Positions 10,300-22,786 of a stretch of 64,000 bases of DNA are shown here, piece by piece. Under the pieces are notes generated by a model. It had not been told where the DNA came from. It saw only the letters and a list, made by a program, of their open reading frames with translations, and did no database searches. How positions within the stretch are numbered: position 1 is the stretch's first letter; every line of letters begins with the position of its first letter. Source of the stretch: Moniliella sp. 'wahieum' (lineage: Eukaryota > Basidiomycota > Moniliellomycetes > Moniliellales > Moniliellaceae); assembly GCA_003971905.1 (NCBI GenBank), contig RSEE01000007.1, positions 124,001 through 188,000 on the forward strand, read 5' to 3'. Made by a program: the position numbers and the translations under genes.

Positions 10300-12800
10300 T
10301 TTTCTTCTCCGGCACACTTCAAGAAGCATTTACCGCCTGCCCACTCTGCTACCCCGCCCGCTCCTTCCTCACCTGCCCAACCGTACTCGCCGCCTCTTCC
10401 CGATCCCATCGAGCACACGTTTGCCCGGGTTCGCAAGTTCAGCGGAAAGATGCCTCCTCCCGTGTGTCCTCCCCCCCCCCTTTGCATGCCTCTCCTTGCC
10501 AGATCAAGACTAACCGTGCTGTCAGTCTATCTTTGCCACTCCAGGGCGCCGTAGTCGGAGCAAAAGCAGTGTCGAGTCGATGCGCGCTTTGTTGGCCCTC
10601 CAGCAGGAGGGCGCCGCGCCGTCGCTTCCGACACACTCTCCCGCCCTGGTTCACCTCAGCTGCTGCACCGGCCCGAGTTGGACTCGTTGCCTGGAACTTC
10701 GCGCACTGCGCCCACGGGGGCATCCCAGGGCAAGTCCGCGCAGTGGTTCCAGCGCCTCGCTCGATCCAAGGCTGGGACTGGGATCCGATTGGCCTCCAAT
10801 GACACGGTGATTGAACGACGCGATTCCGGCGATTCTTTCGAGTGTGCGGGCGCGAGCGAATTGATCGTCAAATGGACATTTTAGAGTCTCAACCCCTACG
10901 CCATCGTCATCGACACGCGATTTGCCTTGGCCAGCCAAGGATGGGTCCAGTTTTCCAGGCACCTTATCCATGGCCTTATCCCCCAGCCAGTCAGGTACTT
11001 CTACGCCCAAGGAAGAACGGGCACGCAAGCCCTCTACGCCCGCCACTAAGGAACGGCAGGGCATGCTCGATGGCGTGTTCCACTACCCACCATGCGCCGC
11101 GATGGCTCTGAACGTTCCGCCCGCTCTCGAATGGCATCCCACCATACATCTGCTAAGAGCGCTGTTACGGCCGACGATCTTGGCCGCCGGCCTATTGCTC
11201 ATATGAAGCAGAAGCGCAGCATGCCCAACCTAAGTCACGTTACCAAAAATAGCACCCTGCGCTCGCCCTCGTCCGACTAAAGCACGACCCTTTTTCATCT
11301 GTCGAGACTGCCGACAGCGCGCAGACACCTCATCTCCCGACTGGGACGTCGCGGACGATGCGCCTCGCCACTCGGCCGATTACTTGTCGAGCTTCCCATC
11401 CGCTGCACAAGATCCTGCCTCCCCGCTTTCCCACCGGTCCCAGGCGCGGCCTGTGGGGATGTATGGAGCGAGGGAGTGGATGGGGTACCCCATGCGCAAA
11501 GCCCAGAGCGCCAATCCTCGGCCAGAAATGAACTTTGTCTTCCCCCGCCCGCAGGTGACACCATTGGATGACGAAGAGACGCCGGTGTTTGGCACTTCAC
11601 TGAAAGTGAGTGACGGGTCTTCGCCCGTCCCATTTCCCTGTTCCCCTTTGCCCTTGGTTCAACCGTACCATCCTTCGGCTTCATCAACGGATCTATCGTT
11701 CAGGTCAATGCAGTCCTCCTCGCCCATACCGTCGTCCTCATCGCAAACGGAAGTGCGGCCGCTGATTTTCCGTCACCTCAACTCCAGTTACGTTGAGGAC
11801 AGCCCACGCAAGCCCCGTGCCCACGAGAAGGGGCACGCTCACTCCTTTCGGGAAGCAGCACGGGGACGTCACTTGTCATGACGGCGGACGAAGCGGAGCT
11901 GCCTGGCCGATTGGGGGCGTGCATGTCGCCATACGGTTCGCCACTGTCCACCTACCGTCCCTGGATCAATTCGAGCCAGAGAGGAGTGTAGACAGCCCTA
12001 GTATCACCCACAGTCCTCTAGGGAGTACTCGTACAACTCCTTGGACGTGGTCGAAAGTAGGGACCTCGGCATGCACGACAGCAGCCAGTTACCCCCCTAC
12101 GTTCCCCGTTCGCTCCGCTCCCTTCACTCCGGGGACGAGTGTTCAGAGAGCCCCATGGGCTCTTCAGCCTCTGTCTGCACCGCGCCCCAGCAGTGGTACC
12201 TCCTCCTCTGGTGCCTCATTCCTCTGGTGCTTTGGCCCTAGGAGAGACGGTGCGGAGCTTGGCTTTGGGTCTATCGGATGAATCTGACTCAGAAGGCCAG
12301 CAGCACGTGCTGACACCCAAGGCAAAAGGATGCAGGCCACCGCCTCCCTCCCCATCCCAACGCAATATCAGCTCTCGGCCTCGGCATGCCGACCCCCATC
12401 GACCGTTCAAGCTACCGCCAGCTCACTCACCACACCGACCCGTCCTTCACATTCCCTTGTCCTGCCATTCCGACCGCCGCTCTCCCCGTCCCACGCCTCC
12501 CGCCCCGGTATCCCCTCTCCCGACCGCGGCTCCGCATGCATACACCTTTCTCAGCTGAGGACAGCATCTCAATCAGGGAAGAGACGCACCTACGCTCTCC
12601 CTCGGAACCGGTATCGTCTCTTGTCGGGGCAGCCTCTTCTCCCGCCCGCCCAGCGGGCTCCCGAGTCGTTTGATGTGATCTCGGCGTATCTGGACAATGG
12701 CGAGGTTGATGGAGTCGCGGCCGTGCCCGCGGAAAATGTAGGCATGCGCAGTGAATTGATTCGATCCTCGCGGTTATGGAGTGCAAGTTGGGAAGGCGTG
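10300..12800 (+). CDS. Probable Ser/Pro-rich disordered protein (composite frame)
   Basis: No single frame is open, but protein-like, low-order sequence continues on this strand through repeated one-base frame changes. Examples are GKSAQWFQRLARSKAG near 10735, SMALSPSQSGTSTPKEERAR near 10970, EMNFVFPRPQVTPLDDEETP near 11530, DSSQLPPYVPRSLRSLHSGD near 12080, LALGLSDESDSEGQQHVLTP near 12260 and ESFDVISAYLDNGEVDG near 12670. The pattern (Ser/Thr-Pro sites, Arg/Lys patches, no hydrophobic core) fits a large disordered signalling or scaffold protein. I recognise no domain and cannot fix the start, which could be as early as 9761, or the introns. The other strand shows no comparable signal. Confidence 0.4.
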
Positions 12801-14029
12801 TTGCGTACACACCCCCGCCTTGCATGGGACTCCGTTTTTCTGGATTTTGTTTGGACTGGCTTAACCGAAGAGGTTACGTGCGTGTTGCTGTACTTATTAT
12901 CCCAATGTAGCATCCCCATTTCCTTCGTACTCGGCCATGGTTGTGCAGCCTACGGATCATTTGCCTCTCTCCGGTGCGTCTTGGTTCGCATGATCGAATC
13001 GGCCTCGCTATTCGTTTCATACAAACAAAAGAACGAATGCATCCTACTAGCCATCTCTCTCTCCGACCCTCCCACAGTATATGACCAAGTTCAAGGATAT
13101 AGGCGTTAGGACGATATGCTCAGCCCGTCAGCGCCGGTGTGGTCTCTACAGGTTGTCGCACTTCGCCGTCCCACATCAATCAAACAACATAAGTCCAGGA
13201 TCAGCAGACCTTGCGCGCCATGTTGGGCGCACCTTCCTTACTAGCTTATTCCTATATTTTTGGGTTTGCTGGCCAGCTTTGGTCGCTCTTCTCGTTCCCT
13301 CCCGCCTACCGGGATCACTTGCAACATGTCTATCGGTCGGTCGTTCGAATATATGTCGAAGGCTTTGAGAGCACCGGCTGCGTATCAGTCTTTTACCTTT
13401 CTGGAAAATTCCCCCCGCATTCTGTTTATACCTGTCCTATGAGGTACTTGAGGCTTGGATCCTTCAGTATATAAGCAAGCCCTGTCGAAGGTTTGCTAGC
13501 TGGGTCTTTTATATCGACCATCCTGTCCCTGTTCCAGCCTGTTCCAACCTGTTCCTTTTCCTTTTCCTCTCCCCCTCCACCTTCTACCGCCTTACGAATT
13601 TACGACTCAGATCGGTTACATTGCCAGTCACGGTTATACTCTCAGTATAGCGTGCTCTCCATTAGGATTCCGTCTTCCGAATCCCCCTACTATCAGCGCG
13701 TCAAGTGTGTGGTAACGAGTAACCTTTACCGGCGTTTTTACCGAGTTACCCCCGAGATCTGGACCCCTTCAACGGGAGTCTTGACGACGTATTACGCGTA
13801 CGCATGCTGCCCGGTCTGCGGAGAGGGTCTAAGATGTTCGGCCTTATTGCATACGCACAGACAGCTACCCAAATTAGAGGGTCTCTCTCTCTACCTCGCC
13901 TATATACTGGCTCGGTTCGACCAGGAACCAAAGACGGGAAAACCATACGTGTGGCTCCGATTGGCCGCCCATGGGTTTGTACCCCTAAGCTACAGGGGTG
14001 GGTCCCACCTCGGGACTCCCCCCATGACA
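12801..14029. other. Spacer left of the foldback repeat
   Basis: Nothing supported. The plus frame 13493-14047 (184 codons) runs into the foldback element and has no recognisable motif. Confidence 0.4.
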
Positions 14030-14385
14030 CAGTCAGAGTTTGGCTGATCGATGATCTCGCTCCCATTTCCAATTTCTCCGTCCCGAACGTCTCGCTCCTT
14101 TTCCCTGTATACTTCACCCGCTTCGCAACTATGTCCTCTGTGCTCTCTTTTGCTTCTTCCCCGCGAACAATTGCTACATTCCTTTTGCCTAGTCTCGACT
14201 CTGGTCTCCCTCGCTTTAGCCCCGACTGTGACAGTATCGATTATCGTTCGTGGGGTAGAAGCAAGACAGATGACATCAGTGATAGCAAGCGGAAGAACAG
14301 GAAAAGAGCGATACGCTCGGGACAAAAGTCGTTGGAAAAATAGGAGCGAAATCATTAATCAGCGCTCAGCCAAGCTATGGCAGGT
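14030..14385. mobile_element. Foldback (long inverted-repeat) element, copy A
   Basis: The left arm starts GTTTGGCTGATC and runs through CTCGCTCCCATTTCC. The right arm, read in reverse complement, starts GCTTGGCTGAGCGC and includes TTTCGCTCCTATTTTTCC. Most of the roughly 350 bp folds on itself in two arms of about 150 bp meeting near 14230. It carries no coding capacity. The same arm sequence occurs at 43130-44190 as a pair and at 62505-62680 as a single arm, so this is a dispersed family. It fits a non-autonomous foldback or MITE-like DNA transposon; a target-site duplication is not clear. Confidence 0.75.
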
Positions 14386-14607
14386 ACACTCCTTTGTCTT
14401 CTCGCCTTGTCTGAAAACTGCTTTGTAGCTGATCCCCTAGGGTTCCCCGAGTGCTCCCACTAGACTCTAGTACCAACATATTCCGAGCACCTATATACCT
14501 TCCCTCGCTCCCGCTATTCGTCTCCAAAAATCGGATGCGGCGAGATGATTCATCGATTATCGATCATCGATCACGTCCATCACAACCAGTCGGAGATCCT
14601 CGTTCAA

Positions 14608-14720
14608 CTGAACGTTCAACGTTCAACGTTCAATGTACGTACTCTATTCAATATTCAACGTGTTCAACGTGTTCAACGTACGTTCAACTATATATATTAC
14701 GTTCAACGTTCACGTTCACG
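14608..14720. repeat. 7-bp arrays, palindrome ACGT
   Basis: GTTCAAC units (complement TGA plus ACGT), perfect at about 14610-14632 and interrupted at 14650-14720. A short TCGA array lies just before, at about 14553-14573. GTAC-type units trail to about 14830. Confidence 0.85.
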
Positions 14721-14830
14721 CGTTCAGTACCAGCAAGCTCAGTACGTTCAGTACTGCCAACTGAGATCGTACTGAGATTTGAGAGTACTAGACGCACTAC
14801 ACGCTGTGCTACTGAGTTGGTGCGTTCAGT

Positions 14831-15812
14831 ATTTCGAGTTTAAGCGTTAAGACCTGAATGATCGGCGGCCAACTATAATTCGCCACAGGCATGCGGTGCG
14901 GGTGGGCCTGTGGGCGGCGTGTGGATTGCTGCGGAGCGGCCCAGGGCGGCTCGGCTGGTGGTGGCAATGATGCAAATCTCTCGCTCTAAACCCTTTCCCT
15001 ATGGCTCTGTTCCCTGCCGATGCCTCTTGTGGTGTCGTCATTGCAAACAAACACCGGCTTGCCAGCATTGTGTTGGGACCCGTGGTCCCGTACTTAGGCC
15101 AAGGTGCCTCATCACCCTTCACCCCTGATTTGTCCTCCCAAGCCTCCACGTGTATACTCAGGCTTGTTTGAACCCCTGTCTCTAGGTGTGGCACAAGGCT
15201 TAGACCGGAACCACCACCATCGCGATTGCATTGCTCTACATCTCCAGAGGTTCTTCACCCAATCCCTTGGGTTCCTCCGGTCTTACAATTTGTGACCAGA
15301 CCATGTTCTCCAATACTCTTCCCTTTGTATCTTCCTCTGTTGAGATCTCTCTTTTGGAATAGAACATCATATGTCCCTCTCTCTCTTTCCCTCTCGTCTT
15401 CCATATCTTGTTTCCTTCTGCGAACGATCTTTCCATCCCCCGTGTGTGACGACAGCACCACGGTGTGATTAGACCTCTGGAGTCCGGATGGTCCTCGAAG
15501 GTGAAGCAATCACACTGGAGGTGGTGGTAGACTAAAAGCCAACCAGCAACCCTACAGAGGAACATCAAGCAGCGAGTTGCCACCAGGGGCCCAGCTGCGG
15601 AACAAAAGGGAAAACAGGAGAGAGAGAAGGCAACGGAGCTCCTAGGCTTGAGGAGGAACGCAAGGGACGTTGGCCAAAGCACGAGCCACCTGGTGGCTCA
15701 ACGCATGTGGTCTCCCTCGCTTATAGCGCTTAGCCTAAGCCCCGACTGTTACATGTTACGTGTTCTTATTGCAGTTGGGAACAGACTGACTATAGACTGA
15801 CTAGTTCCTGTG
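14831..15812. other. Spacer
   Basis: No supported gene. A 148-codon minus frame at 15236-15682 has no motif I recognise. A stretch at about 15698-15755 resembles the inner end of the foldback arms (GGTCTCCCTCGCTT...CCCCGACTGT) and may be a fragment. Confidence 0.35.
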
Positions 15813-15847
15813 TGACTAGTGACTAGTGACTAGTGACTGATGATTGA
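15813..15847. repeat. 7-bp array, palindrome CTAG
   Basis: TGACTAG three times from 15813, then TGACTGA and TGATTGA in the same register. Confidence 0.9.
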
Positions 15848-16240
15848 TTTGTACTCGACCCTTGGTCAGGAAGATAGCACACAGCTGCGAGCGAGCAGCC
15901 AACAAGATCATCGCTACATCACTAACATCACTCTCACAACACTCATCTCAGACTGACGGCTCGGATCTGCGTGGGGCAAGGGCGCATTGGGCCAGCCTAA
16001 GGCCTAATAGCGTTTCCAACTTCCATCCCTGTTGGCCCGTCGAGAGCATGGCGGCCAATTAATGTATCCTTCGACCGTAGAGCGCAGGTCTGCATAGCGC
16101 TTAGTAGCTCGGCCTGCTTGGCGCTGAGGCTGAGTTCGGTACTTCGTACGAGGCCCGAGGCCTCTTAGGGCTTCGCATCTTGGGCCTTAGTGCCTCAGCG
16201 CCTCAGCCCGTAGGAACTTTGAACTTTTAGCGGCATGCGT

Positions 16241-16312
16241 TGATGATCGACCATCGATGATCGATCGGCCTGAACAGAACGTTGCACGGATTGATGATCA
16301 TCGATCATCGAA
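16241..16312. repeat. 7-bp arrays, palindrome TCGA, both orientations
   Basis: Two clusters of ATCGAT spaced by one base (16241-16266 and 16291-16312). They are written as TGATCGA and TCGATCA units, so the orientation flips within the locus. CAGCGCCT units sit just upstream at about 16194-16208. Confidence 0.8.
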
Positions 16313-16677
16313 CCTATCTGCATTCGTAAATCCTCCAGTTACATGTTACACACACTTGGTGCATGTTGGTACCGGTGACCTCACCTGTTATACCGGCACG
16401 ATACCTTCTGGCTTGTCTTCCTTTCCTTCCGATCCACCACCTGTGTGCCGTACCCTCTCTGGCGTTGCGTGCTGCTACTCGTCTGGCCATGCCTCTCTCT
16501 CCAGTAACAGCGACTGCCACCACTGCTCCGCCCGCCCCCGCTCCGCGCCCTCCCCCCATTGCCCCGTCGCAGAGCTCGCGCAACCCTCAGCCGTCTCCTC
16601 AAACCGGCGTCCCGACGTCCGTCCATCGAGAAGCAGGGCTCACTCCCCCCTTTGCCGAGTCTGCCAAGCATTTCAAT

Positions 16678-18058
16678 GGCCAAGTTCAAACTGGGTGGAA
16701 AGCGAGGCGCCAACGCCCCTGCCTCTCCGCATCCAACCCAACGGCAACGGCAAACCGCAGCGCAACCGCAGCAGCAGCAGCAGCAGCAGCAAACGCCCAA
16801 GCCCAGCCCCCCCGGAGAAGGTGGAAAGACACGCGAGAGCTGTCACTAATTCGCGCGAACTATCTGCCGCCGCCGCTTCCACTCCCGTCTTGCCCTCCAG
16901 CAATGCGTCTTTAGCCTCCTCGCCCCACCTCCTTGGATCAGCTGTTGATTTGCGTGCCCCCACCGACCTATCTCGTCCTTTGGGCCTCTCACCGTAATCT
17001 GGCCTCCACAAGCACAGGCAACCTAACCGATGTACGTCCTTGTTGTTTTCCCCCCTCGCTGAACACTGACCCTGATTGAATCGCAAAGCCACGGCCACTG
17101 TATAGCAGCGTGCACGGAATGCTTAGCACGCCCACCCTACCGCGCCCATTTCGCTCTCCCACGATAGGCGGACAGGAGCTGGTCAGTGTGCCTACTGAGC
17201 TCATGATTGGGTTGGAAACCACTCCGTACTCTGTCCTCCTCTTCCCGGCTCGCCTCTGGCGTCGCCGTCGTTAACGCCACGCCTTGATGCACTTCCAAGC
17301 GCGTCCCTGCACCTCCCTCGCCGTTGGTCCCTACTCGTATGGCCCCGCCTCCGGGGCCCACCGCCGCAGCGACACCGAACCTTGCCTCCCCTCGCTCCAT
17401 TTCCAGTCTGTCCAGCGGATCGGTTTACTTGCCCGCGGGCCCCGAGCAAGGTAATGCCGGAATGGATGCGGACAACAGGTCGATCGAGGAGAGCTGGGAC
17501 GCACCTTCCCTGGATCATCTCCTTCCTCTCGCTCCACCCATCCGTCTGACGAGGAGCCTGCACTGTACTTCCCTGGAGCGTCGTCTCCCGCTACGCCGGA
17601 GCAAGATAGCGCATGGCATGCATCAGCGCCTTTGCAAGTACCTACCACCTCAATCTCCATGCCGAAGGCAAACGAAAATAACTCGACGGGCGGAACAGTG
17701 CTATCAAAGCTGAGGATGCGCAACAAGAGTTGGTCTCGGTTGGGGGAAGCAGTTGAAGGGAAAACGAGGATCACTTCTGTTCTACCGAATGGACAGAGTG
17801 TACCTGCTCTCTGCTCCAGCTGGAAAACCCTCACAACAAAGTGAATCCAAAGCTCTCTGGGGTCTGGAAATGGGGGGCAAAACACCAAGCAAGCCGACGG
17901 CCCTCAAGCCCTTTCTGTTTCTTCAACAGACCGACGCGGTTCTGCACCGAACCTGCGCGCAACGGCATGGAAAGCGCTCAAGTTGCCTGGAAAGAACGCG
18001 CTTAGTTCGGTTCCTAGCCCAAGAAATCCCCAGTTGTGCCGCCTTCAGGGAAGGATAG
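16678..18058 (+). CDS. Probable disordered protein beginning MAKFKLGGKRG (composite frame)
   Basis: A methionine at 16678 opens MAKFKLGGKRGANAPASPHP, then a Gln run (eight Q near 16773) and Pro/Ser-rich sequence. Coding-like sequence continues on this strand through frame changes: SRELSAAAASTPVLPSSNAS near 16860, YSSVHGMLSTPTLPRPFRSP near 17101, SISMPKANENNSTGGTVLSK near 17655, LRMRNKSWSRLGEAVEG near 17710 and KALKLPGKNALSSVPSPRNP near 17970. The composition is basic and Ser/Pro-rich with no folded domain. It resembles the locus at 10.3-12.8 kb in style, but I see no direct homology. Function unknown; exons and stop are not resolved. Confidence 0.4.
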
Positions 18059-19042
18059 TACTAACTAGAGTGGCCACTATCCAAAAGTGCGTTTTGCCCC
18101 TCACTATTCGGATTGTTCGACGCACTTCTCTGGCCATCCCCGCCCCTGTGCCCACACCCTTGCTGTTCTCTTGTCTATTGTTTGTTCACAAGTTTGCTCT
18201 TTGCATCTGTACGTGGACTCGTCCCTTGACAGGACGCACCACTCTCACCCCATGCCGTCCCCCAAACAACCCTGTATCGTTGATCTAGTTGCACTTCCCA
18301 TTTATCAAACTCAATGTACGGAAACCATATTAGTAAAACACAACACGATGCAGGTTAGAACCCAAAGTGCTAAGTCCAATGTAGCGAAAAAGCTATCTTG
18401 TTCTAATTTCTGGTCCTTGAGCACACCTGTTCTTGATGATATCCCGAAATATAGGGCAAAGTAGGCTATCTTCTCGGTAAAGCCCGGACGCGATGAACTG
18501 GAACGAGTTTCTTGTCCAAACGCTGGGAAGAATAATTTGATGATGGGATAGCCCTAAATAATCCCTTTCCACGACAACGCCTGTAAGAAGAAGTCGAACT
18601 CAAATGCGTGCGCTCGTATTGCTATAGGAGGGGAAGGGGAGGGGGGGGGATACAGTGCCATCCATGACACTGATCGTCGATCCTTGCGCCATCTGCACAG
18701 GCCAAATTGGTCCATAGACCCGTGCAGCAGCAATGCGCATCGTACCCGGAGACGTTGTACAAAAAACTGCAAGAGTACTTAGGCCCCCACAGTACAAGGT
18801 ATACAACGGCCAGGCCGAGGGGACTGGCAATTAGCTATCCCGAAAGGGGTGCCCTCAAGTGTTGAACGTTGAGTCAGGCCCGACAAGCTGGCTAGAGATG
18901 TGACCCCATTTAAGGAAGCTGTATACAAACCCAGATCCACCTAGGGGCTCTATTATCCAACCTCCATCAGTCCCGCAGTGATGCACCAACATTGGTTGAT
19001 ACAATGGTGTCGATGATGGGGACATGTACACTGAATGTCATT
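18059..19042. other. Spacer downstream of ILV3
   Basis: No gene supported. Probably the 3' UTRs of the two converging genes. A G-run lies near 18630-18650. Confidence 0.5.
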
Positions 19043-20910
19043 TTAAAGGTCCGTCACACACCCATGGCTGGCGTCCGCAACGTTGCGGGCGTACTTCAAC
19101 AAAGTGCCTTGGGTGGGCTTCAGCGGCGGCGCAACAAACTCCTGGCGGCGTTTGGCCAGCTCTTCCTCCGACACGTCCACCAGGTCAAGCGTGTTCTTCT
19201 CCCATCAATCTTGATAGTGTCGCCATCGCGCACCAGGGCTATTGGCCCACCCACCTGGGCCTCGGGCACCACATGACCAATGACAAACCCATGCGATCCG
19301 CCCGAGAAGCGGCCGTCGGTCAAACAAGCCACATCCTGTCCGAGTCCAGCCCCCATGATGAGTGAGGTGGGCTTCAGCATTTCGGGCATGCCTGGACCGC
19401 CCTTGGGACCCTTGTACCGCAACACCACCACCGTCTTCTCGCCCTTCTTGATCGTGTTCTGTTCCACGCGTGGACCAGATCGTCTTCCGTGTCAAAGACA
19501 CGTGCCTTGCCCGTAAAATGCAGACCTTCCTTGCCTGTAATCTTAGCCACGGCACCACCAGGGCAAGGTTGCCCTTGAGGATACGCAGATGGCCCGTGGC
19601 CTTGAGTGGGTTCTCCTTTGGCCGCAACAATTTTTGAGACTCGGGAAGCTTGCCGCGCTCATGCGTCCACCGGTCCACGTTCTCGGCCAAAGTGCGGCCA
19701 GTGACCGTCATGTGCTCACCCTTCATGAACTTGTTCTCAATCAGGTATTGAATGATGGTCGGCATACCACCGCATTGGAGCCATAGATCCCCATAACGTA
19801 CTTGCCACTGGGTTTCATGTCAGCCAAGAAGGGCGTTTGCTCTGCAATGCGCTGGAAATCGTCCAGAGAAAGTTCGACGCCCACCGTGCGAGCAATGGCA
19901 ATCAGGTGAAGCACCACGTTCGTCGAGCCACCCAGGACCATCGTCAGGGCAATCGCATCCTCAAAAGCGCTCTTAACCATAATGTCACGCGGCTTGATAT
20001 CCTTCTCCAGAAGGTTGCGCATTGCCGCCCCCATCGAGTCGCACTCGGCCAGCTTCTCGGGATACTCAGCGGGGAAGCTGGAGGAGCCCGGGAGAGACAT
20101 GCCCAGAGCTTCTGCACACGATGCAATCGTATTGGCAGTGTACATCCCACCACATGCACCAGGTCCAGGGCAGCAGTTACGGATAACATTGGCCCGCTTG
20201 GTTTCTGCCTCAGCTGTTTGGCCATCAGCCAGGTAAGAACCATAGGCTTGGAAGGCCGAGACAATGTCCAGCGTCTCGCCACCGCAGTGGCCAGGGCGGA
20301 TGGTACCTCCGTACAACATGATACCAGGGCGGTTAAGACGGCCCAGCGCCATAAGCACACCGGGCATGTTCTTGTCACACCCAGGGATGACAACCGCGCC
20401 GTCGAGCCAGTGACCGCCACAGGCACTCTCGACCGAGTCGGCAATCAGGTCACGCGAGGGCAAAGAGTACGACATGGCCGACGTTCCCATCGAGATACCA
20501 TCACTTACACCAACGGTGCCAAACTGGTAGCCCGTCAGACCGGCCTCATTGATCGACTTTTGACCCGCTGGCCAACCCCAGCAGATGCCGGTTGCAGGGG
20601 TTGCCCTCGTACCTGGGTTAAGGGTTAGCTCTGTGAACAACAGGGAAGGAATGGCGTACATACCAAACGCTGGCTACACCAACCATGGCACGGGACAGGT
20701 CCTGCTTCGAATCAATGCCCTCTGTAGCGTAGAGCATGGCCTGAGACGCGCCCTGATCTTTGGGGGCGGTGATGTGGATGAGTATTTGTTCAGGTTTCCG
20801 GGCGGAGGGCGGTTGGCGGTACGCGCGGAGGACGAGAAGGCGGCGGCGTGGCGCGCGGGAGCCACCGCCAGCGAACGCGCGGCTGACCTACTCGCACTGA
20901 GAAGTCCCAT
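19043..20910 (-). CDS. ILV3: Dihydroxy-acid dehydratase, mitochondrial
   Basis: Converts 2,3-dihydroxy-isovalerate and 2,3-dihydroxy-3-methylvalerate to their 2-keto acids, the third step of valine and isoleucine synthesis, using an Fe-S cluster. The N terminus ([20 protein letters not shown]) is Arg/Ala/Ser-rich like a mitochondrial presequence. Family blocks follow: [20 protein letters not shown] and [16 protein letters not shown], which hold the cluster and active-site cysteines, then [10 protein letters not shown] and, near the end, [18 protein letters not shown]. It ends [13 protein letters not shown] at 19043. An intron at 20613-20663 (51 bp) interrupts the W codon of SVWYEGNPCN. Single bases appear to be missing near 20770 (C-run), 20565 (A-run), 19780 and at several points in 19200-19560. 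Length and all key residues fit a working enzyme. Confidence 0.95.
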
Positions 20911-21680
20911 GCTGGCCCAGAGAGACGAGAGGGGAAGGAGCGGGGGTGGTGTGGTGGCGGTGGGGACAGCCGGCCAACGTGTAATTTGAGGTCAGAAACA
21001 GCTATGTCCATGCGAAGAAGCGGCGGAGAAAACACACGGCCGCGGAGAAGAGACGGGGGGAGGCTGACAAATCCGAAGAATCAGCTGTTTTCCACAGGCA
21101 CCAGTCCGCTGCTTGGGTGCGCCCGCGGGACGTGTGACAGCCTGACGCGTGAATTCACCCGTCTGCGGATCTGAGGCCCGGAGATTGAATAGGGCATGCC
21201 GTGCGGGGCACGTGACATGTTGTCCACGTTGAACGTGTTGAACGTTCAAGCATTCAAGTCAATCTTTCAACCTTCAAGCTTCCAGGGCAAGTTGAACGTT
21301 TAGATTCGATGGGCAGGTGAATGGGTGACCGGTGACCAAAGATCGGTGAGATCCCACTTGAATCATCGACGCCTCTCAGGGCCTCACCGCTCACCGGTCA
21401 TGTGACTGGCCACCAGCTGTGGTTTGGCGCTCAGACGCTCATGCATCATCCACTGCACCATGCGTGACAGGCTTACCCACGCATGATCCACGCAGCCTCC
21501 GGTGACCCTCCTGATCCACCACGAGCGCATGGCCAGTGTCCAGCTGGCGCGCACGCCTCACACTGGTGCCGTGCTCCGTGTTGGTTTTCGTTCATTTCTC
21601 GTCCAGCGGTGTGTAGTTGGCAGCCTTGCCACGGCCCGCCACTCCTCCATCCCTCCCACCACCCCCTTCTGTCCTTCCCC
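20911..21680. promoter_or_regulatory. Divergent promoter region between ILV3 and Ran, with heptamer arrays
   Basis: Shared upstream region of two genes read outward. It holds ACGT-type heptamers (21226-21300, GTTGAAC and GTTCAAG forms) and CCGG-type units at 21325-21338. Whether these act in regulation is unknown. Confidence 0.4.
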
Positions 21681-22387
21681 ATGGCTGCTGAGGTCCCCAC
21701 ATTCAAGCTTGTGCTCGGTGCGTACCCCCGTTGCTCCTGTGATGTCTTGGCGTTTTAAAGTCTGACCTCCGCTCCCCCTAGTCGGCGACGGCGGCACTGG
21801 CAAGACGACGTTCGTCAAGCGCCACCTGACGGGCGAGTTTGAGAAGAAGTACATTGCCACCCTCGGTGTCGAGGTCCACCCCTCTCTCTTCCACACCAAC
21901 TTTGGCAACATCGTTTTCAACGTCTGGGACACGGCTGGCCAAGAGAAGTTTGGTGGTCTCCGCGACGGCTACTACATTCAAGGCCAGTGCGGCATCATCA
22001 TGTTTGACGTCACGTCGCGCATCACGTACAAGAACGTGCCCAACTGGTACCGCGACCTGGAACGCGTGTGCGAGAACATTCCTATTGTCCTCTGTGGAAA
22101 CAAGGTCGATGTGAAGGAGCGCAAGGTCAAGACGGGCGCCGTCACCTTCCACCAAGAAGAACCTGCAGTACTTCGAGATCTCTGCCAAGAGCAACTACAA
22201 CTTTGAGAAGCCCTTCCTCTGGCTCGCCCGCAAGCTTGTAGGCAACAACAACCTCGAATTTGTTGCTGCCCCAGCCCTTGCGCCCCCGGAGGTTCAAGTT
22301 GACGCTGCTCTGATGCAGAAGTACCAGCAGGAGCTCGACACTGCTGCCGCTGCTCCGCTGCCCGACGAGGATGACGGTGACTTTTAG
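21681..22387 (+). CDS. GSP1: Ran GTPase (nuclear transport)
   Basis: Small GTPase whose nuclear GTP form drives importin and exportin cargo exchange. The start at 21681 gives [20 protein letters not shown]. The intron at 21718-21781 (64 bp, tctgac branch) splits the second Val codon of the P-loop region. Motifs are GDGGTGKTT (G1), the switch region [12 protein letters not shown] (G2), [18 protein letters not shown] (G3, with the Gln that supports hydrolysis), NKVD (G4) and [14 protein letters not shown] (G5). The tail ends EDDGDF, close to the usual acidic Ran C terminus. One base is missing near 22155, where [16 protein letters not shown] is broken. No membrane-anchoring CAAX box, as expected for Ran. 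Confidence 0.96.
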
Positions 22388-22786
22388 GTTATGCACTTGT
22401 ACCTCCCCTCTGCACCTTTCCCCATCCTCAAAATTTGTGCGGCCGCTATGCATTTGGTTGGCTCATCCTATTCCACCTTCTCTTCACCTTTTGAACCTCA
22501 TAGGGAGGCGTTTTGTCAGAGGAGCTTAAACTTGGACTACTTCTCTACACGCTTCCGTTTCCGCCTGATCCACACCTGGAAACATTGTACTAGAGCATTG
22601 GGCAAGCTATGACCAGGGTCATATGGAGACAGGTTCGGGTAACAGGCATTGATTGATTGAGGGGATGAGTGTTGCATGAGGGGGAGTAATAGTACACGAG
22701 ACCAGAAAGTAGAGGCATCCCAATCCGCACCGATACAGTCCCAGCCCCAGCCAAGACCTGAGCAAGCCAGGGCGAATATGCACAGC
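22388..22786. other. Convergent 3' region between Ran and NOG1
   Basis: Tail-to-tail UTRs. Nothing else is seen; no heptamer array is present here. Confidence 0.5.

Noticed and set aside
19837-20628. A 263-codon plus-strand frame
   Set aside because: Antisense shadow of ILV3.
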